Part shown: piece after piece, positions 42,683-51,516 of the stretch
Layout: every line of letters starts with the position of its first letter
How positions within the stretch are numbered: the stretch's first letter is position 1
Origin: Bryobacteraceae bacterium
Lineage (GTDB): Bacteria > Acidobacteriota > Terriglobia > Bryobacterales > Bryobacteraceae
Assembly: GCA_025928545.1 (NCBI GenBank)
Contig: JAICJH010000003.1
Coordinates: 1 to 64,000 of the forward strand
DNA length: 64,000 bases
Reading direction: 5' to 3'
Made by a program: the position numbers and the translations under genes
Notes under the pieces: generated by a model
Databases searched by the model: none
What the model was told of the DNA's origin: nothing
The model's input: the letters and a program-made list of their open reading frames with translations, nothing else

Positions 42683-43791
42683 CGCCTCGCAGCGTTCCAT
42701 TTCATCGGCCTTCAGTGGGGGAGGCGGAGGTCGCCGCCGTAGCTGCCGTGATGCGATCCGGCTGGCTCACTACCGGCCCCGTGACTGCCGAGTTCGAGCG
42801 CAGGTTCGGCGAATACGTGGGCGCACCGAGCGCTGTCGCGGTCAATTCCTGCACCTCCGGATTGCAATTGGCTTTGGCCGCGCTCGGCATCGGTCCGGGC
42901 GACGAAGTCATCACATCGCCGATGACGTTCTGCTCGACAGTGCTGGCAATTACACACGCGGGCGCAACTCCGGTGCTGGCCGATATTGGCAAGGACGGCA
43001 ATCTGGATCCCGCGTCCGTCGAGTCGCGCATCACGCCCCGCACCAAAGCGCTGATGCCGGTGCATCTGGGTGGCAATCCCTGCCGAATGGAAGCGTTGTG
43101 GGGCCTGGCAGGCAGGCACGGCTTGTTCGTCGTGGAAGATGCCGCGCACGCTCTGACGGCGCGCTACGCTGACGTAGCCATTGGCGGCGACCCGCGCAGC
43201 GACGCAGTCGTGTTCAGCTTCTACGCGACGAAGGCCCTGACAACGGGCGAGGGTGGCATGATTACCACTCATCGCAGCGATCTGTGCGAGCGGCTTCGAT
43301 TGTTGAGCTATCACGGCATCGGCGCGCGCGACGATTGGCAGTACAGCGTTGTGGCGGAAGGCTTCAAATTCAACCTGGGCGATATGCAGTCCGCGATGGG
43401 AATCGAGCAGTTGAAGATGCAGGATGAGCTCCTCGAAATTCGCACCCGATACGCAACGATCTATCGCGAGGAACTTGGGCGCCTGCCGGGGATCGTGTTG
43501 CCGTCAACAACAGAGAATTGTGTCAACGCCTGGCACCTCTTCCGTTTGGGCGTGCCGGGAGTGCGCGACCAATTTATCCAGCGAATGAAAGAACGCGGGG
43601 TCGAATGCAGCGTCCACTTTATCCCGGTACCGCTGCATCCTTTTTTCGCGGAGGCAGCGGTGCGGCCGGAAAATGCCTGTCCGCTCGCCCTCACCCTCTA
43701 TTCGCAAACGGTATCGCTGCCTATCTATCCGGCAATGTCCGAAAGCGATATCCGCTATGTGGCGGAATGTGTCCGGGAAAGCGTCAGATAG
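42679..43791 (+). CDS. DegT/DnrJ/EryC1/StrS family aminotransferase
   Basis: A 370-residue PLP enzyme. 'FHRPSVGEAEVAAVAAVMRSGWLTTGP', a lysine at position 185 in 'FSFYATKALTTGEGG', and 'HFIPVPLHPFF' near the end are typical of nucleotide-sugar aminotransferases of this fold. With the PglC-like gene next to it, synthesis of an amino sugar for a surface glycan is likely. Last gene of the operon; overlaps the sugar transferase by 4 nt and the convergent amidase by 8 nt. Confidence 0.92.
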   Translation: MTPRSVPFHRPSVGEAEVAAVAAVMRSGWLTTGPVTAEFERRFGEYVGAPSAVAVNSCTSGLQLALAALGIGPGDEVITSPMTFCSTVLAITHAGATPVLADIGKDGNLDPASVESRITPRTKALMPVHLGGNPCRMEALWGLAGRHGLFVVEDAAHALTARYADVAIGGDPRSDAVVFSFYATKALTTGEGGMITTHRSDLCERLRLLSYHGIGARDDWQYSVVAEGFKFNLGDMQSAMGIEQLKMQDELLEIRTRYATIYREELGRLPGIVLPSTTENCVNAWHLFRLGVPGVRDQFIQRMKERGVECSVHFIPVPLHPFFAEAAVRPENACPLALTLYSQTVSLPIYPAMSESDIRYVAECVRESVR

Positions 43792-45169
43792 CCGGCGGCT
43801 GCCAGCCACCGCACGCCGATTCCAGATACTCGGCGACAGACAGCGCTATATCCTCGCGCCACGGGGCAGTTGCGATCTGCACGCCGATGGGTAGTCCATC
43901 GCGCGAAGTGCCGCAGCGAACTACTGCCGCGGGCCAGCCCGTCAGGTTGTGAGTCATCGTGTAGCTGAAGCCGGGGAAGACAGCGTCGGAGACCGACGTC
44001 CCGTGCGCAACAGCGGGACTGAACGACACCGGCGAAAGCAGCACGTCGCACTCGATGAGGAAACGGTACATGGCGTTGCGAAAGCGGTCGAGGGACTCCC
44101 AATACTTCGCGAAGCCCGAAACATCTGTTCGGCAGGTGTTCAATTTACTCAGCCAACCTTCCAGCAACGGATGAGTCTCATGGCTGCCAATGTCGGCAAT
44201 GAATTCGCGCAGGCCATCGCCCCCATCGATTCCGAGCAGTTCCATTTCGAGGTCGTAGCTTCGCTCAATCGCCGGAGGTCGCTTCTCTTCCACAGACCGG
44301 ACAATGCCGGCCAGCGCGGTGGCGGCCGCTTGCACCGTCGCGGAAGTATCGGGATCGGCGGCAAGAATTCCGTTATCTGAAAAGAAAGTCACGCGCAGGT
44401 TCGCGAGAGCGTGTTCGCGCCGCCCTTCGAATGGCATCGGCACCACCGTTCGGTCCACGCCATCCGCGCCCAGCAGAATCGGCATAGTCGTCCACAGATC
44501 TTCCACACGGCGCGCCATAGGCCCGATCTGCCACAGCATTTCGATCCAGCCACCGGCGGGCGGAACGTGCCCGGTTCGGGCAAGCCGCCCCGAAGTAGGC
44601 TTAATCGTTGAAATGCCGCAATAATGGGCCGGCAGGCGAACACTGCCGGCGGCGTCGCTGCCTAACCCGAAGGGCGAGCCGCAGGCGGCGATGAGCGCCG
44701 CTTCGCCACCGCTGGAGCCACCAGACGTTCGCTGTAGGTCATACGGATTATTCGTGCGCCCGAAAATGAGGTTGTCGCTTTCGAAGGCGAAAAGCAAATC
44801 GGGCAGATTCGTGCGTGCGACGGGAATGGCGCCGGCTGAACGGAGGCGTGCCACGAGCGTTGCATCGTTGGCGCACGGTTCGTTGTTCCGGTAGCCCAGG
44901 GTTCCGGCTGAACACACAGTCCCCGCAACTTCGATGGAATCCTTGATCGAGAACGGAACGCCGGCGAGGGGACCCGTAATTCTGCGGGCATCGACGTCCC
45001 TGGCGGAAGCGAGAGCGGAATCGCGCAGAATCTCGACCGCGGCATTCAAAGCCGGATTGACTTCTTCAATCCTGTTCAGGTGAGCGCGGATGAGTTCAAC
45101 CGAAGAAACTGCGCCTTCGCGGATCAGCCGCGCCTGTTGGGTTCCGGAAAGAGCGAGAACGTCATGCAC
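43784..45169 (-). CDS. Amidase signature family enzyme
   Basis: A 461-residue amidase. The Ser-cisSer-Lys triad is visible: Lys in 'FSIKDSIEVAG', 'TSGGSSGGEAALIA' holding the cis-Ser, and nucleophile Ser in 'GSDAAGSVRLPAHYCGI'. Such enzymes hydrolyse small amides or act in GatA-like roles; no GatB or GatC is nearby. The start is a GTG with no strong ribosome binding site. Lies divergent from the sensor kinase at 45262. Confidence 0.9.
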   Translation of the reverse strand: MHDVLALSGTQQARLIREGAVSSVELIRAHLNRIEEVNPALNAAVEILRDSALASARDVDARRITGPLAGVPFSIKDSIEVAGTVCSAGTLGYRNNEPCANDATLVARLRSAGAIPVARTNLPDLLFAFESDNLIFGRTNNPYDLQRTSGGSSGGEAALIAACGSPFGLGSDAAGSVRLPAHYCGISTIKPTSGRLARTGHVPPAGGWIEMLWQIGPMARRVEDLWTTMPILLGADGVDRTVVPMPFEGRREHALANLRVTFFSDNGILAADPDTSATVQAAATALAGIVRSVEEKRPPAIERSYDLEMELLGIDGGDGLREFIADIGSHETHPLLEGWLSKLNTCRTDVSGFAKYWESLDRFRNAMYRFLIECDVLLSPVSFSPAVAHGTSVSDAVFPGFSYTMTHNLTGWPAAVVRCGTSRDGLPIGVQIATAPWREDIALSVAEYLESACGGWQPPAI

Positions 45170-45261
45170 CTTTCAATTTTGCGCCACTCCGGATGATGGC
45201 GCCCTAGGACGCCAACAGAAGCCCACAACCGATGAACGATATGCCAGACTGGTAGTCTGCG

Positions 45262-46626
45262 ATGACCTCCCGTTCTCCCACATACCGGCTTCTCGCCGGC
45301 CTGCTGGTCACGCTCATCGCGGTGGGTGTCTATTCCGGGTACACCATTCTGCAGTTGCGCAGTCTGCGTACTCTGCAAAGCGGCACCATCGACAGGAATC
45401 GTCTGGATTCTCTGCTGCTCCTCCGAATTCAAAATCGCCTGAATTCGCTCGCCCTGGCAATGCGCGACATGTTGGATACGGAAGCTACCGACGCGAAACT
45501 TTATCCCCTCACCGCCTGGCAGCCGCAATTCCGCGGCGTCCGCACCGACCTCGAAGACGCTTTGGCGCGCGAGGACAAAGTTGCATCAACGGAACGCGAT
45601 CCCATCCAGCGGCGATATCTCGCGGATTCCTTCCGCCAGTTCTGGGAATCGGCAGATCGCGTGTTCGAAATCGCAGCGAGTGGTAAGCCGGATGAAGCTC
45701 GAATTCAGATTCGTAATTCGCTTCAGGCGCGCCAGGCCGCGCTGGCTGCCGATGTGGCCCGGTTACTTGTCGCCAACAATGCAAGCGAGCAGGCTGCCGC
45801 GCTGCGCACGCAGGAGTTATATAGCGGAGTGGAGCGGAACGTTTACGTGTTTCTGGCGGCGATGCTGATTGTGGTGGTTCTGACGAGTCTTTATCTGGTG
45901 CAAAATGTCCGGACGCTCTTTGAACAGGTAGCGGATCTCTCGGGACAGTGGCTCGCGCTCGCGGAACAGCGCAGGGAGCTTGCCCAGCAACTCATCGCTT
46001 CGCAGGAAAGCACGTTCCGCTCCATTTCCCGGGAATTGCACGATGAGTTCGGGCAAATTCTGACTGCGGTCGGCGCCATTCTGAAGCGTGCGGATCGCCG
46101 TTCCACGCGCGACAATATCTCTCCGGCGGAAGACCTGCGCGAAGTCCGCGAAATTGTTCAATCGACACTTGAGAAAGTAAGGTCGCTGTCTCAGGCCCTT
46201 CATCCGTCAGTCCTCGATCAGGCGGGCCTCGAGAGCGCTCTCACAGCTTATTTGCCGAGCTTTGAACAGCGGACCGGAGTGCACATCGGGTATGAAAAAA
46301 CCGGCGCGCACCGCGACCTCGATAAGGAAGTTTCCATCCATCTCTACCGTGTGGTGCAGGAAGCATTAAATAATGTGGTGCGGCATTCGAAGTCCAGCCG
46401 GGCCGATGTGCGGCTGCGCTTCGGAGCACATGCTTTGACCGTCGAAATCGAAGACGAAGGGATCGGCTATCCCCGCGAGGCGTCTCACGGATTAGGCCTG
46501 GTTTCCATGCGCGAAAGGATCGATCTGGTGAAGGGTACCATCGAATTCATAAAGGGAAAGGCGGGTGGTGCGCTGGTGCGGGCGACCGCGCCTTACCATC
46601 ACCCGGAGACACATGCCCCGGACTGA
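45262..46626 (+). CDS. NarX-like sensor histidine kinase
   Basis: A 454-residue membrane kinase: first hydrophobic segment at about 10-30, a periplasmic four-helix-like region to about 190, a second segment ('VYVFLAAMLIVVVLTSLYLV'), a coiled linker, HisKA_3 dimerisation ('SISRELHDEFGQILTAVGAIL', phospho-His in 'RELHDE') and a HATPase ('QEALNNVVRHSK', 'DEGIGYP', 'GLGLVSMRERI'). Overlaps the response regulator by 14 nt, so they form one unit. Confidence 0.92.
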   Translation: MTSRSPTYRLLAGLLVTLIAVGVYSGYTILQLRSLRTLQSGTIDRNRLDSLLLLRIQNRLNSLALAMRDMLDTEATDAKLYPLTAWQPQFRGVRTDLEDALAREDKVASTERDPIQRRYLADSFRQFWESADRVFEIAASGKPDEARIQIRNSLQARQAALAADVARLLVANNASEQAAALRTQELYSGVERNVYVFLAAMLIVVVLTSLYLVQNVRTLFEQVADLSGQWLALAEQRRELAQQLIASQESTFRSISRELHDEFGQILTAVGAILKRADRRSTRDNISPAEDLREVREIVQSTLEKVRSLSQALHPSVLDQAGLESALTAYLPSFEQRTGVHIGYEKTGAHRDLDKEVSIHLYRVVQEALNNVVRHSKSSRADVRLRFGAHALTVEIEDEGIGYPREASHGLGLVSMRERIDLVKGTIEFIKGKAGGALVRATAPYHHPETHAPD

Positions 46627-47242
46627 AATTACCGTCCTTCTGGTCGACGATCACAGCCTGGTCCGCCACGGCTTCCGACGCATGCTGGAGGACGAGCCTG
46701 GCATGAAAGTAGTGGGCGAGGCCAGCGACGGCTTCGAGGCCGTGGAGTCGGCGATTGCCCTCCGCCCGCAGGTCATTGTCATGGATTTTGCGCTCCCCAG
46801 CATGAACGGAGCCGTGGCAACACGCCGAATTCTGACCGACGTGCCGACCGCCAGGGTGCTCATGCTGAGCATGCACTCCGAACCGGATTATGTTCGGACA
46901 TGTCTCGATGCCGGCGCTCGCGGCTACCTTTTGAAGAATGCAATGGATCTGGAGTTGGTGGAGGCCGTACGGAAAATCGCGGCCGGCGATCAGGTGCTCG
47001 ACCCGCGATTGGGACGCCTTGGCGGCAGCAATGAGCCGACGACCTCACTGAGCACGCGCGAACTGGAGGTACTGCAACTGATTGTCCACGGCAAGTCCAA
47101 CAAGGAGATCGCTGTTGTGCTGGGGTTGAGTGTCAACACGATCTCAGTGCACCGCGCCAACATCATGCAGACGCTGCAGATTCACAACACCGCGGCGCTG
47201 GTTGTTTATGCAATTCGCACGGGGCTGGTAAGCATCACGTGA
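46613..47242 (+). CDS. NarL-family response regulator
   Basis: A 209-residue regulator. The receiver has 'VLLVDDHSLVRHGFRRML', phospho-Asp58 in 'VIVMDFALPSMNG', and 'LDAGARGYLLKNAM'. A LuxR-type helix-turn-helix follows ('LSTRELEVLQLIVHGKSNKEIA', 'VNTISVHRANIM'). Ribosome binding site GGAG precedes ATG 46613. Its stop overlaps the start of the CRTAC1 gene (GTGA), which makes that gene the likely co-translated partner rather than a regulatory target only. Confidence 0.93.
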   Translation: MPRTEITVLLVDDHSLVRHGFRRMLEDEPGMKVVGEASDGFEAVESAIALRPQVIVMDFALPSMNGAVATRRILTDVPTARVLMLSMHSEPDYVRTCLDAGARGYLLKNAMDLELVEAVRKIAAGDQVLDPRLGRLGGSNEPTTSLSTRELEVLQLIVHGKSNKEIAVVLGLSVNTISVHRANIMQTLQIHNTAALVVYAIRTGLVSIT

Positions 47243-48936
47243 GTTCTTTCACCAGGCGCGGTTTCCTGGCCGCCGGGGCGGCCTCCGCAGGCCTCGGCTC
47301 CTATGCGGCGCCGGGCAATACTCCGGGCTTTCGTCTGACCGATGTAACGGCGGCGGCAGGCCTCGACTTTCGTCACAACAGCGGAGCCTTCGGCGGAAAA
47401 TTTCTTCCGGAGACGATGGGTGCCGGGTGTGCGTTTCTGGATTACGATTGCGATGGCTGGCTCGACATCCTGTTGGTGAATGGCTCCGACTGGAATACGC
47501 GGGGGGCGGACCGCAAGCCGCAACGCAGCACAATGCATCTTTACCGCAATAACCGCGATGGAACGTTCACAGACGTCACCCAACGCGCGGGGCTCGCTCT
47601 CGAGATGTATGGCCTGGGTGTCACCGTTGCGGATTACGATAACGATGGCTTTCCCGACATCTATGTAACGGCTGTGGGCCAGAACCGATTGTTCCACAAC
47701 ACCGGCCGCGGAACGTTCGTCGATGTGACAGCTCGCGCGGGCCTCGGTGGCAGAACCGCTTTCAGTACTTCCGCACTTTGGTTCGATTACAATCGCGATG
47801 GCCTGCTCGATCTTTTCGTGTGCAACTACGTCCGCTGGTCGCCGGAGCATGACGTGTTCTGCAGCGTGGACGGCAAGAACAAATCGTATTGCACGCCGGA
47901 GGCGTATCACGGTTCCACCTGCTGGCTGTTCCGCAACCGGGGCAACGGGACATTCGAAGATGTGACGGCGAAGAGCGGCATTTTCGACGCGAGTTCCAAG
48001 GCGCTGGGAGTGGCCATGCTGGATGACGATCGTGACGGCTGGCCCGATCTCTTTGTGGCGAACGACACACAGCCCAACAGACTCTACCGCAATCTGCGCA
48101 ACGGAACGTTCGAAGATGTTGCTGTGCAGACCGGGGTCGCATTCAGCGAGGATGGCCGCGCTCGCGCCGGTATGGGTGTGGATACCGCGGATTTCGACAA
48201 TTCCGGCATCGCCGGTATCGCGATTACGAATTTCGACGACGAGATGATCGCCTTATACAAGCAGGGGCGCGGCGGGATCTATACGGATACGTCAATGCGC
48301 GCAGGCATTGGACGCGCATCGCGGTCGCGACTCGGCTTCGGCTGCACTTTCGTCGATATGGACCTCGATGGCCGCTTGGACCTGCTGGCGGCCAACGGGC
48401 ACCTCGATGAAAGTGTCCGCAACATCGCGGGCAATCACGGTTATGCGCAGCCTCCGCACCTTTTCCTGAATGATGGCCGCGGGCTGTTTCACGACGTCGC
48501 GGGACAGGCGGGCGGCGGATTCGCCACTCCGAAAGTGGGCCGCGGGCTTGCGTACGGCGATTTCAATCGCGATGGCGCTCCGGACATTCTGATGACGACC
48601 AATCAGGGTCCGGCGTATTTGTACCGGAATGAGGTGACGAATGGCAATCGGTCCATCCGGGTTCTGCTGCGCGGCACGAAATCCAATCGCGACGCAATCG
48701 GCGCGATCGTGAGGGTCACAACGCCTGACGGCATTCAATCGCGTATGGTTCGCACGGGTTCGAGCTATCTGTCGCAATCCGAGCTGGCGCTCACCTTCGG
48801 TATTGGCCGGCAGGAGAAGGCAAGCCGCGTGGCGATTGAATGGCCCAGCGGCGCGGGCCAGGAGTTCAGAGACATCAGGCCCGGCGGCTACACGTGTACT
48901 GAAGGCGCGGGACTTGTTGCGCTCGGCGGATATTAG
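47239..48936 (+). CDS. CRTAC1 family FG-GAP/VCBS repeat protein with ASPIC/UnbV domain
   Basis: A 565-residue Tat-exported protein ('FTRRGFLAAGAASAGLG'). Multiple FG-GAP/VCBS repeats with calcium-type Asp-rich loops ('LDYDCDGWLDILLVN', 'ADYDNDGFPDIYVTA', 'FDYNRDGLLDLFVC', 'LDDDRDGWPDLFVAN', 'VDMDLDGRLDLLA', 'GDFNRDGAPDILM') form a propeller, and an ASPIC/UnbV domain ends it ('RAIGAIVRVTTPDG'-like segment). Extracellular calcium-binding role is inferred. GTG start overlaps the response regulator stop. Confidence 0.92.
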   Translation: MSSFTRRGFLAAGAASAGLGSYAAPGNTPGFRLTDVTAAAGLDFRHNSGAFGGKFLPETMGAGCAFLDYDCDGWLDILLVNGSDWNTRGADRKPQRSTMHLYRNNRDGTFTDVTQRAGLALEMYGLGVTVADYDNDGFPDIYVTAVGQNRLFHNTGRGTFVDVTARAGLGGRTAFSTSALWFDYNRDGLLDLFVCNYVRWSPEHDVFCSVDGKNKSYCTPEAYHGSTCWLFRNRGNGTFEDVTAKSGIFDASSKALGVAMLDDDRDGWPDLFVANDTQPNRLYRNLRNGTFEDVAVQTGVAFSEDGRARAGMGVDTADFDNSGIAGIAITNFDDEMIALYKQGRGGIYTDTSMRAGIGRASRSRLGFGCTFVDMDLDGRLDLLAANGHLDESVRNIAGNHGYAQPPHLFLNDGRGLFHDVAGQAGGGFATPKVGRGLAYGDFNRDGAPDILMTTNQGPAYLYRNEVTNGNRSIRVLLRGTKSNRDAIGAIVRVTTPDGIQSRMVRTGSSYLSQSELALTFGIGRQEKASRVAIEWPSGAGQEFRDIRPGGYTCTEGAGLVALGGY

Positions 48937-48948
48937 TTACGCAGCCGC

Positions 48949-50034
48949 CTACTTCTTCACGGCTTCACGGAACGAACGCTCCACCATATCGTTGGGATCG
49001 GTGGATATCGGCTGCGCGTCGCGCCACAACCATCGCATCATCTCGGGCATGATGGCACCGCCGAATTTCTGGCCGTGCAGATTCATGCCGAAGGCATAAT
49101 TGACGTCGTAACCCTTCGCCGTAAGCGCCTTTAACAGACGCACGTTCTGGAGGAACCAGTCCCGGTTCGGATTTGCTGACCGATTATCGTTGCGCCCATC
49201 GCACAAAAACACCCGGATCGGTTTCTTCTCGCTCGCCATGACCCGTTCCGGGTAGACGTAGCCGCCGCGAATATCCGTGAAGCTGCCCACATTGCTGAGC
49301 ACTTTCCTGAAATCGTTGGGCCGTTCCCACGCCACCATGAATGCCGCAATCGCGCCGGAACTCGATCCCCCGACGCCATGCATCTCCGGATCTTTCGAAA
49401 TGTTGTATGCCTTATTCAGCGCAGGCATCAGCTCTTCGGTAACAACGCGCGGATACTTGTCATCGGGCGTATTGTATTCCGTGGGACGATTCGTGGTCTG
49501 GTCGCCCCAGTCGCCGTTTGCCGAGGGCGGTTCCGGCTGCTCCGGAGTTCTGCCGGGATTGATAAAGACACCGAGCATTACGGGGATTTCGCGCCGGTAA
49601 ATCAGATTGTCCATCACGTTTTGCGCTCGCAGGTCACCGTTGGGATCCTTGAACGCCTGGCCATCCTGAAAGACCATCAGAGCGGTTGGAATCGCCGGAT
49701 CGTACTGCGCCGGCACATAAACCCAGTAAGTATGCTGCGTGCCCGGAAATACGTTGCTTTGGATGTGGAAGGGTCCCTGAATTTCGCCTTTGGGGACGCC
49801 ATCCTGCGGCAATGAGTCGGGTCCGAGCCGGTACTGCGAATTCGAATTGGGGCCGGGAGGTGCGGGGACATTTCCCCCGCCACCGCGTCCACTGCCGCCA
49901 CGTCCGCCGCGGCCGCTCCCACCTCTGCCTCCGAATCCGGAGCCGCCGAAAGGTGTGGCCGGAGCTTGAGCCAGCGCCATCACGGCAGCACCCGCAATGG
50001 CCAGACCTATGGCGCACGTTGCAAATCTTGTCAT
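48949..50034 (-). CDS. Exported alpha/beta-hydrolase esterase (enterochelin esterase-like)
   Basis: A 361-residue protein with a signal ('[13 protein letters not shown]'), a Gly/Arg-rich low-complexity stretch at about 30-55, then an esterase domain with '[12 protein letters not shown]', '[11 protein letters not shown]', and nucleophile Ser in '[13 protein letters not shown]', followed by '[10 protein letters not shown]' and '[13 protein letters not shown]' with the acid and histidine. Resembles trilactone/feruloyl esterases. AGGAGA ribosome binding site. 33 nt after the ankyrin gene, so probably the last gene of the tannase operon. Confidence 0.87.
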   Translation of the reverse strand: MTRFATCAIGLAIAGAAVMALAQAPATPFGGSGFGGRGGSGRGGRGGSGRGGGGNVPAPPGPNSNSQYRLGPDSLPQDGVPKGEIQGPFHIQSNVFPGTQHTYWVYVPAQYDPAIPTALMVFQDGQAFKDPNGDLRAQNVMDNLIYRREIPVMLGVFINPGRTPEQPEPPSANGDWGDQTTNRPTEYNTPDDKYPRVVTEELMPALNKAYNISKDPEMHGVGGSSSGAIAAFMVAWERPNDFRKVLSNVGSFTDIRGGYVYPERVMASEKKPIRVFLCDGRNDNRSANPNRDWFLQNVRLLKALTAKGYDVNYAFGMNLHGQKFGGAIMPEMMRWLWRDAQPISTDPNDMVERSFREAVKK

Positions 50035-50067
50035 CCTGAAAAATCTCCTTGTGAGTATCCGGCCGCG

Positions 50068-51516
50068 TTACTTCGTCGCGCCGCTGATGTTTTCTTCCGG
50101 GTCCACTTCTGTGGAGACACCGGCGGCGCTCATTGCTTTGCGGAGCACGGCCGCGGTTTCCGGTGAACTCCGGAGATTCATCCCGCGATGCACGCCATCC
50201 GCGATGCGCAGCGGCGTCCAGCCATGACTATTCTTGTGATTGAATGCTTCAATCTTCGCGCCGTGATCCAGCAGGTATTGCGCGGCGGCGGCGACGTGTT
50301 TATAAGCCGCTCCGTGCATCGCGGTTTCGCCGTTCTTATCCACGGCATTCACATCGTTCCCCAGCTCAATGGCAACTTTCACGGCTTCCAGCACTTCGTC
50401 GTCCGTGCCCGCGTCCTCGCCGGGCGACCTGGTGCCGACGCCTGCTGCCACCATCAGCGGCGTGGTGCCGTCGGAGTTTGGAATCAATGGATCCGCGCCC
50501 AGTTTCACCAGCAAACGCATGTATTCCGCATCGCCGGTTCTCGCTGCCAGCAGAAACGGAGTGGCTCCGGAAGTATTCAGGCTGCTCAGGCCAACGCTGG
50601 TCCGGACAGTCATCTTCGCGTTGACATTCGCGCCTTTGGCCACCAGTTTCTTTACGAAGGCAATGCTGTCCATATTGCCGGAACCGGTTGGCGCGGGATC
50701 GTTACTCGCGTAACCGGGCTGGCGAATCCAGGTGACAGTATGGAGTGCGGTCCACCCCTGACCGGCGGCATTCGGATCGGCCCCGGCATCCAGCAGCATC
50801 GCAGCGAGTTCGAAATGCGCGTTGGCGGCCGCAAGGCCCATGGCGCTCGTTCCCGCCTGTTTGGCCGGTTTCTGCAACGTTTCATCAACGCTGGCTCCGG
50901 CCTTGAGCAACTCGCCAACAACGCTCTGTTGCCCTTCACGCGCCGCGAACAGGAGCGGGGTAAAACCGCCTTTCGAAACCGCGTGAATATCGGCGCCGAA
51001 TTTGATCAGTTCCTGAACCGCGGCCACATTGCCTTCCGCCGCGGCCCACATCAGAGCTGTCTGACCGTGGTCTGTATCCTTCGCATTCACGAGTGCGTCG
51101 TGACTGAGCAACATCTTCACGGCGTCGGCCTTGCCGGTGCGCGAAGCCGTCATCAAAGGAGTCTCCCCGCCGGGCAGCGCCAGATTCGGATCGGCTTTGG
51201 CGTTCAGCAGCAGCTCAATCATGGCCGCACTGCCGTTCGTACACGCCAGCGACAACGGCGTCACTCCGTAGCGATTCGCCGCATTCACGGCGGCGCCGGC
51301 CTGAACCAGCAGTTTCGCCGTCTCAATATCGTCCCGGTAGGCAGCCCAGTGCAGCGCCGTCGCGCCATCCACAGCCGGAGCGTTTACGTCCGCATGCTGC
51401 GCCAGAAGTTCGCGTACTACAGCCTGGTCGCCGTTCTTTTCGGCGTTGACCAGGCGGGCGTCGGGTCCGGCCGCGAACAGCGAAACCGCGGAAAAGAATG
51501 CGAGCGGAATCCTCAT
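50068..51516 (-). CDS. Exported ankyrin-repeat protein
   Basis: A 482-residue protein with a short signal ('IPLAFFSAVSLFAAG') and about eleven ankyrin repeats of the 'GxTALHWAAYRDDIETAKLLVQAGAAVNA' pattern. The start ATG overlaps the DUF1552 stop (ATGA), ruling out the much longer upstream frame. Ankyrin domains mediate protein contacts; a secreted one in a surface-protein operon may organise the DUF1592/DUF1552 proteins. It replaces the propeller that occupies the same position in the other operon. Confidence 0.87.
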   Translation of the reverse strand: MRIPLAFFSAVSLFAAGPDARLVNAEKNGDQAVVRELLAQHADVNAPAVDGATALHWAAYRDDIETAKLLVQAGAAVNAANRYGVTPLSLACTNGSAAMIELLLNAKADPNLALPGGETPLMTASRTGKADAVKMLLSHDALVNAKDTDHGQTALMWAAAEGNVAAVQELIKFGADIHAVSKGGFTPLLFAAREGQQSVVGELLKAGASVDETLQKPAKQAGTSAMGLAAANAHFELAAMLLDAGADPNAAGQGWTALHTVTWIRQPGYASNDPAPTGSGNMDSIAFVKKLVAKGANVNAKMTVRTSVGLSSLNTSGATPFLLAARTGDAEYMRLLVKLGADPLIPNSDGTTPLMVAAGVGTRSPGEDAGTDDEVLEAVKVAIELGNDVNAVDKNGETAMHGAAYKHVAAAAQYLLDHGAKIEAFNHKNSHGWTPLRIADGVHRGMNLRSSPETAAVLRKAMSAAGVSTEVDPEENISGATK

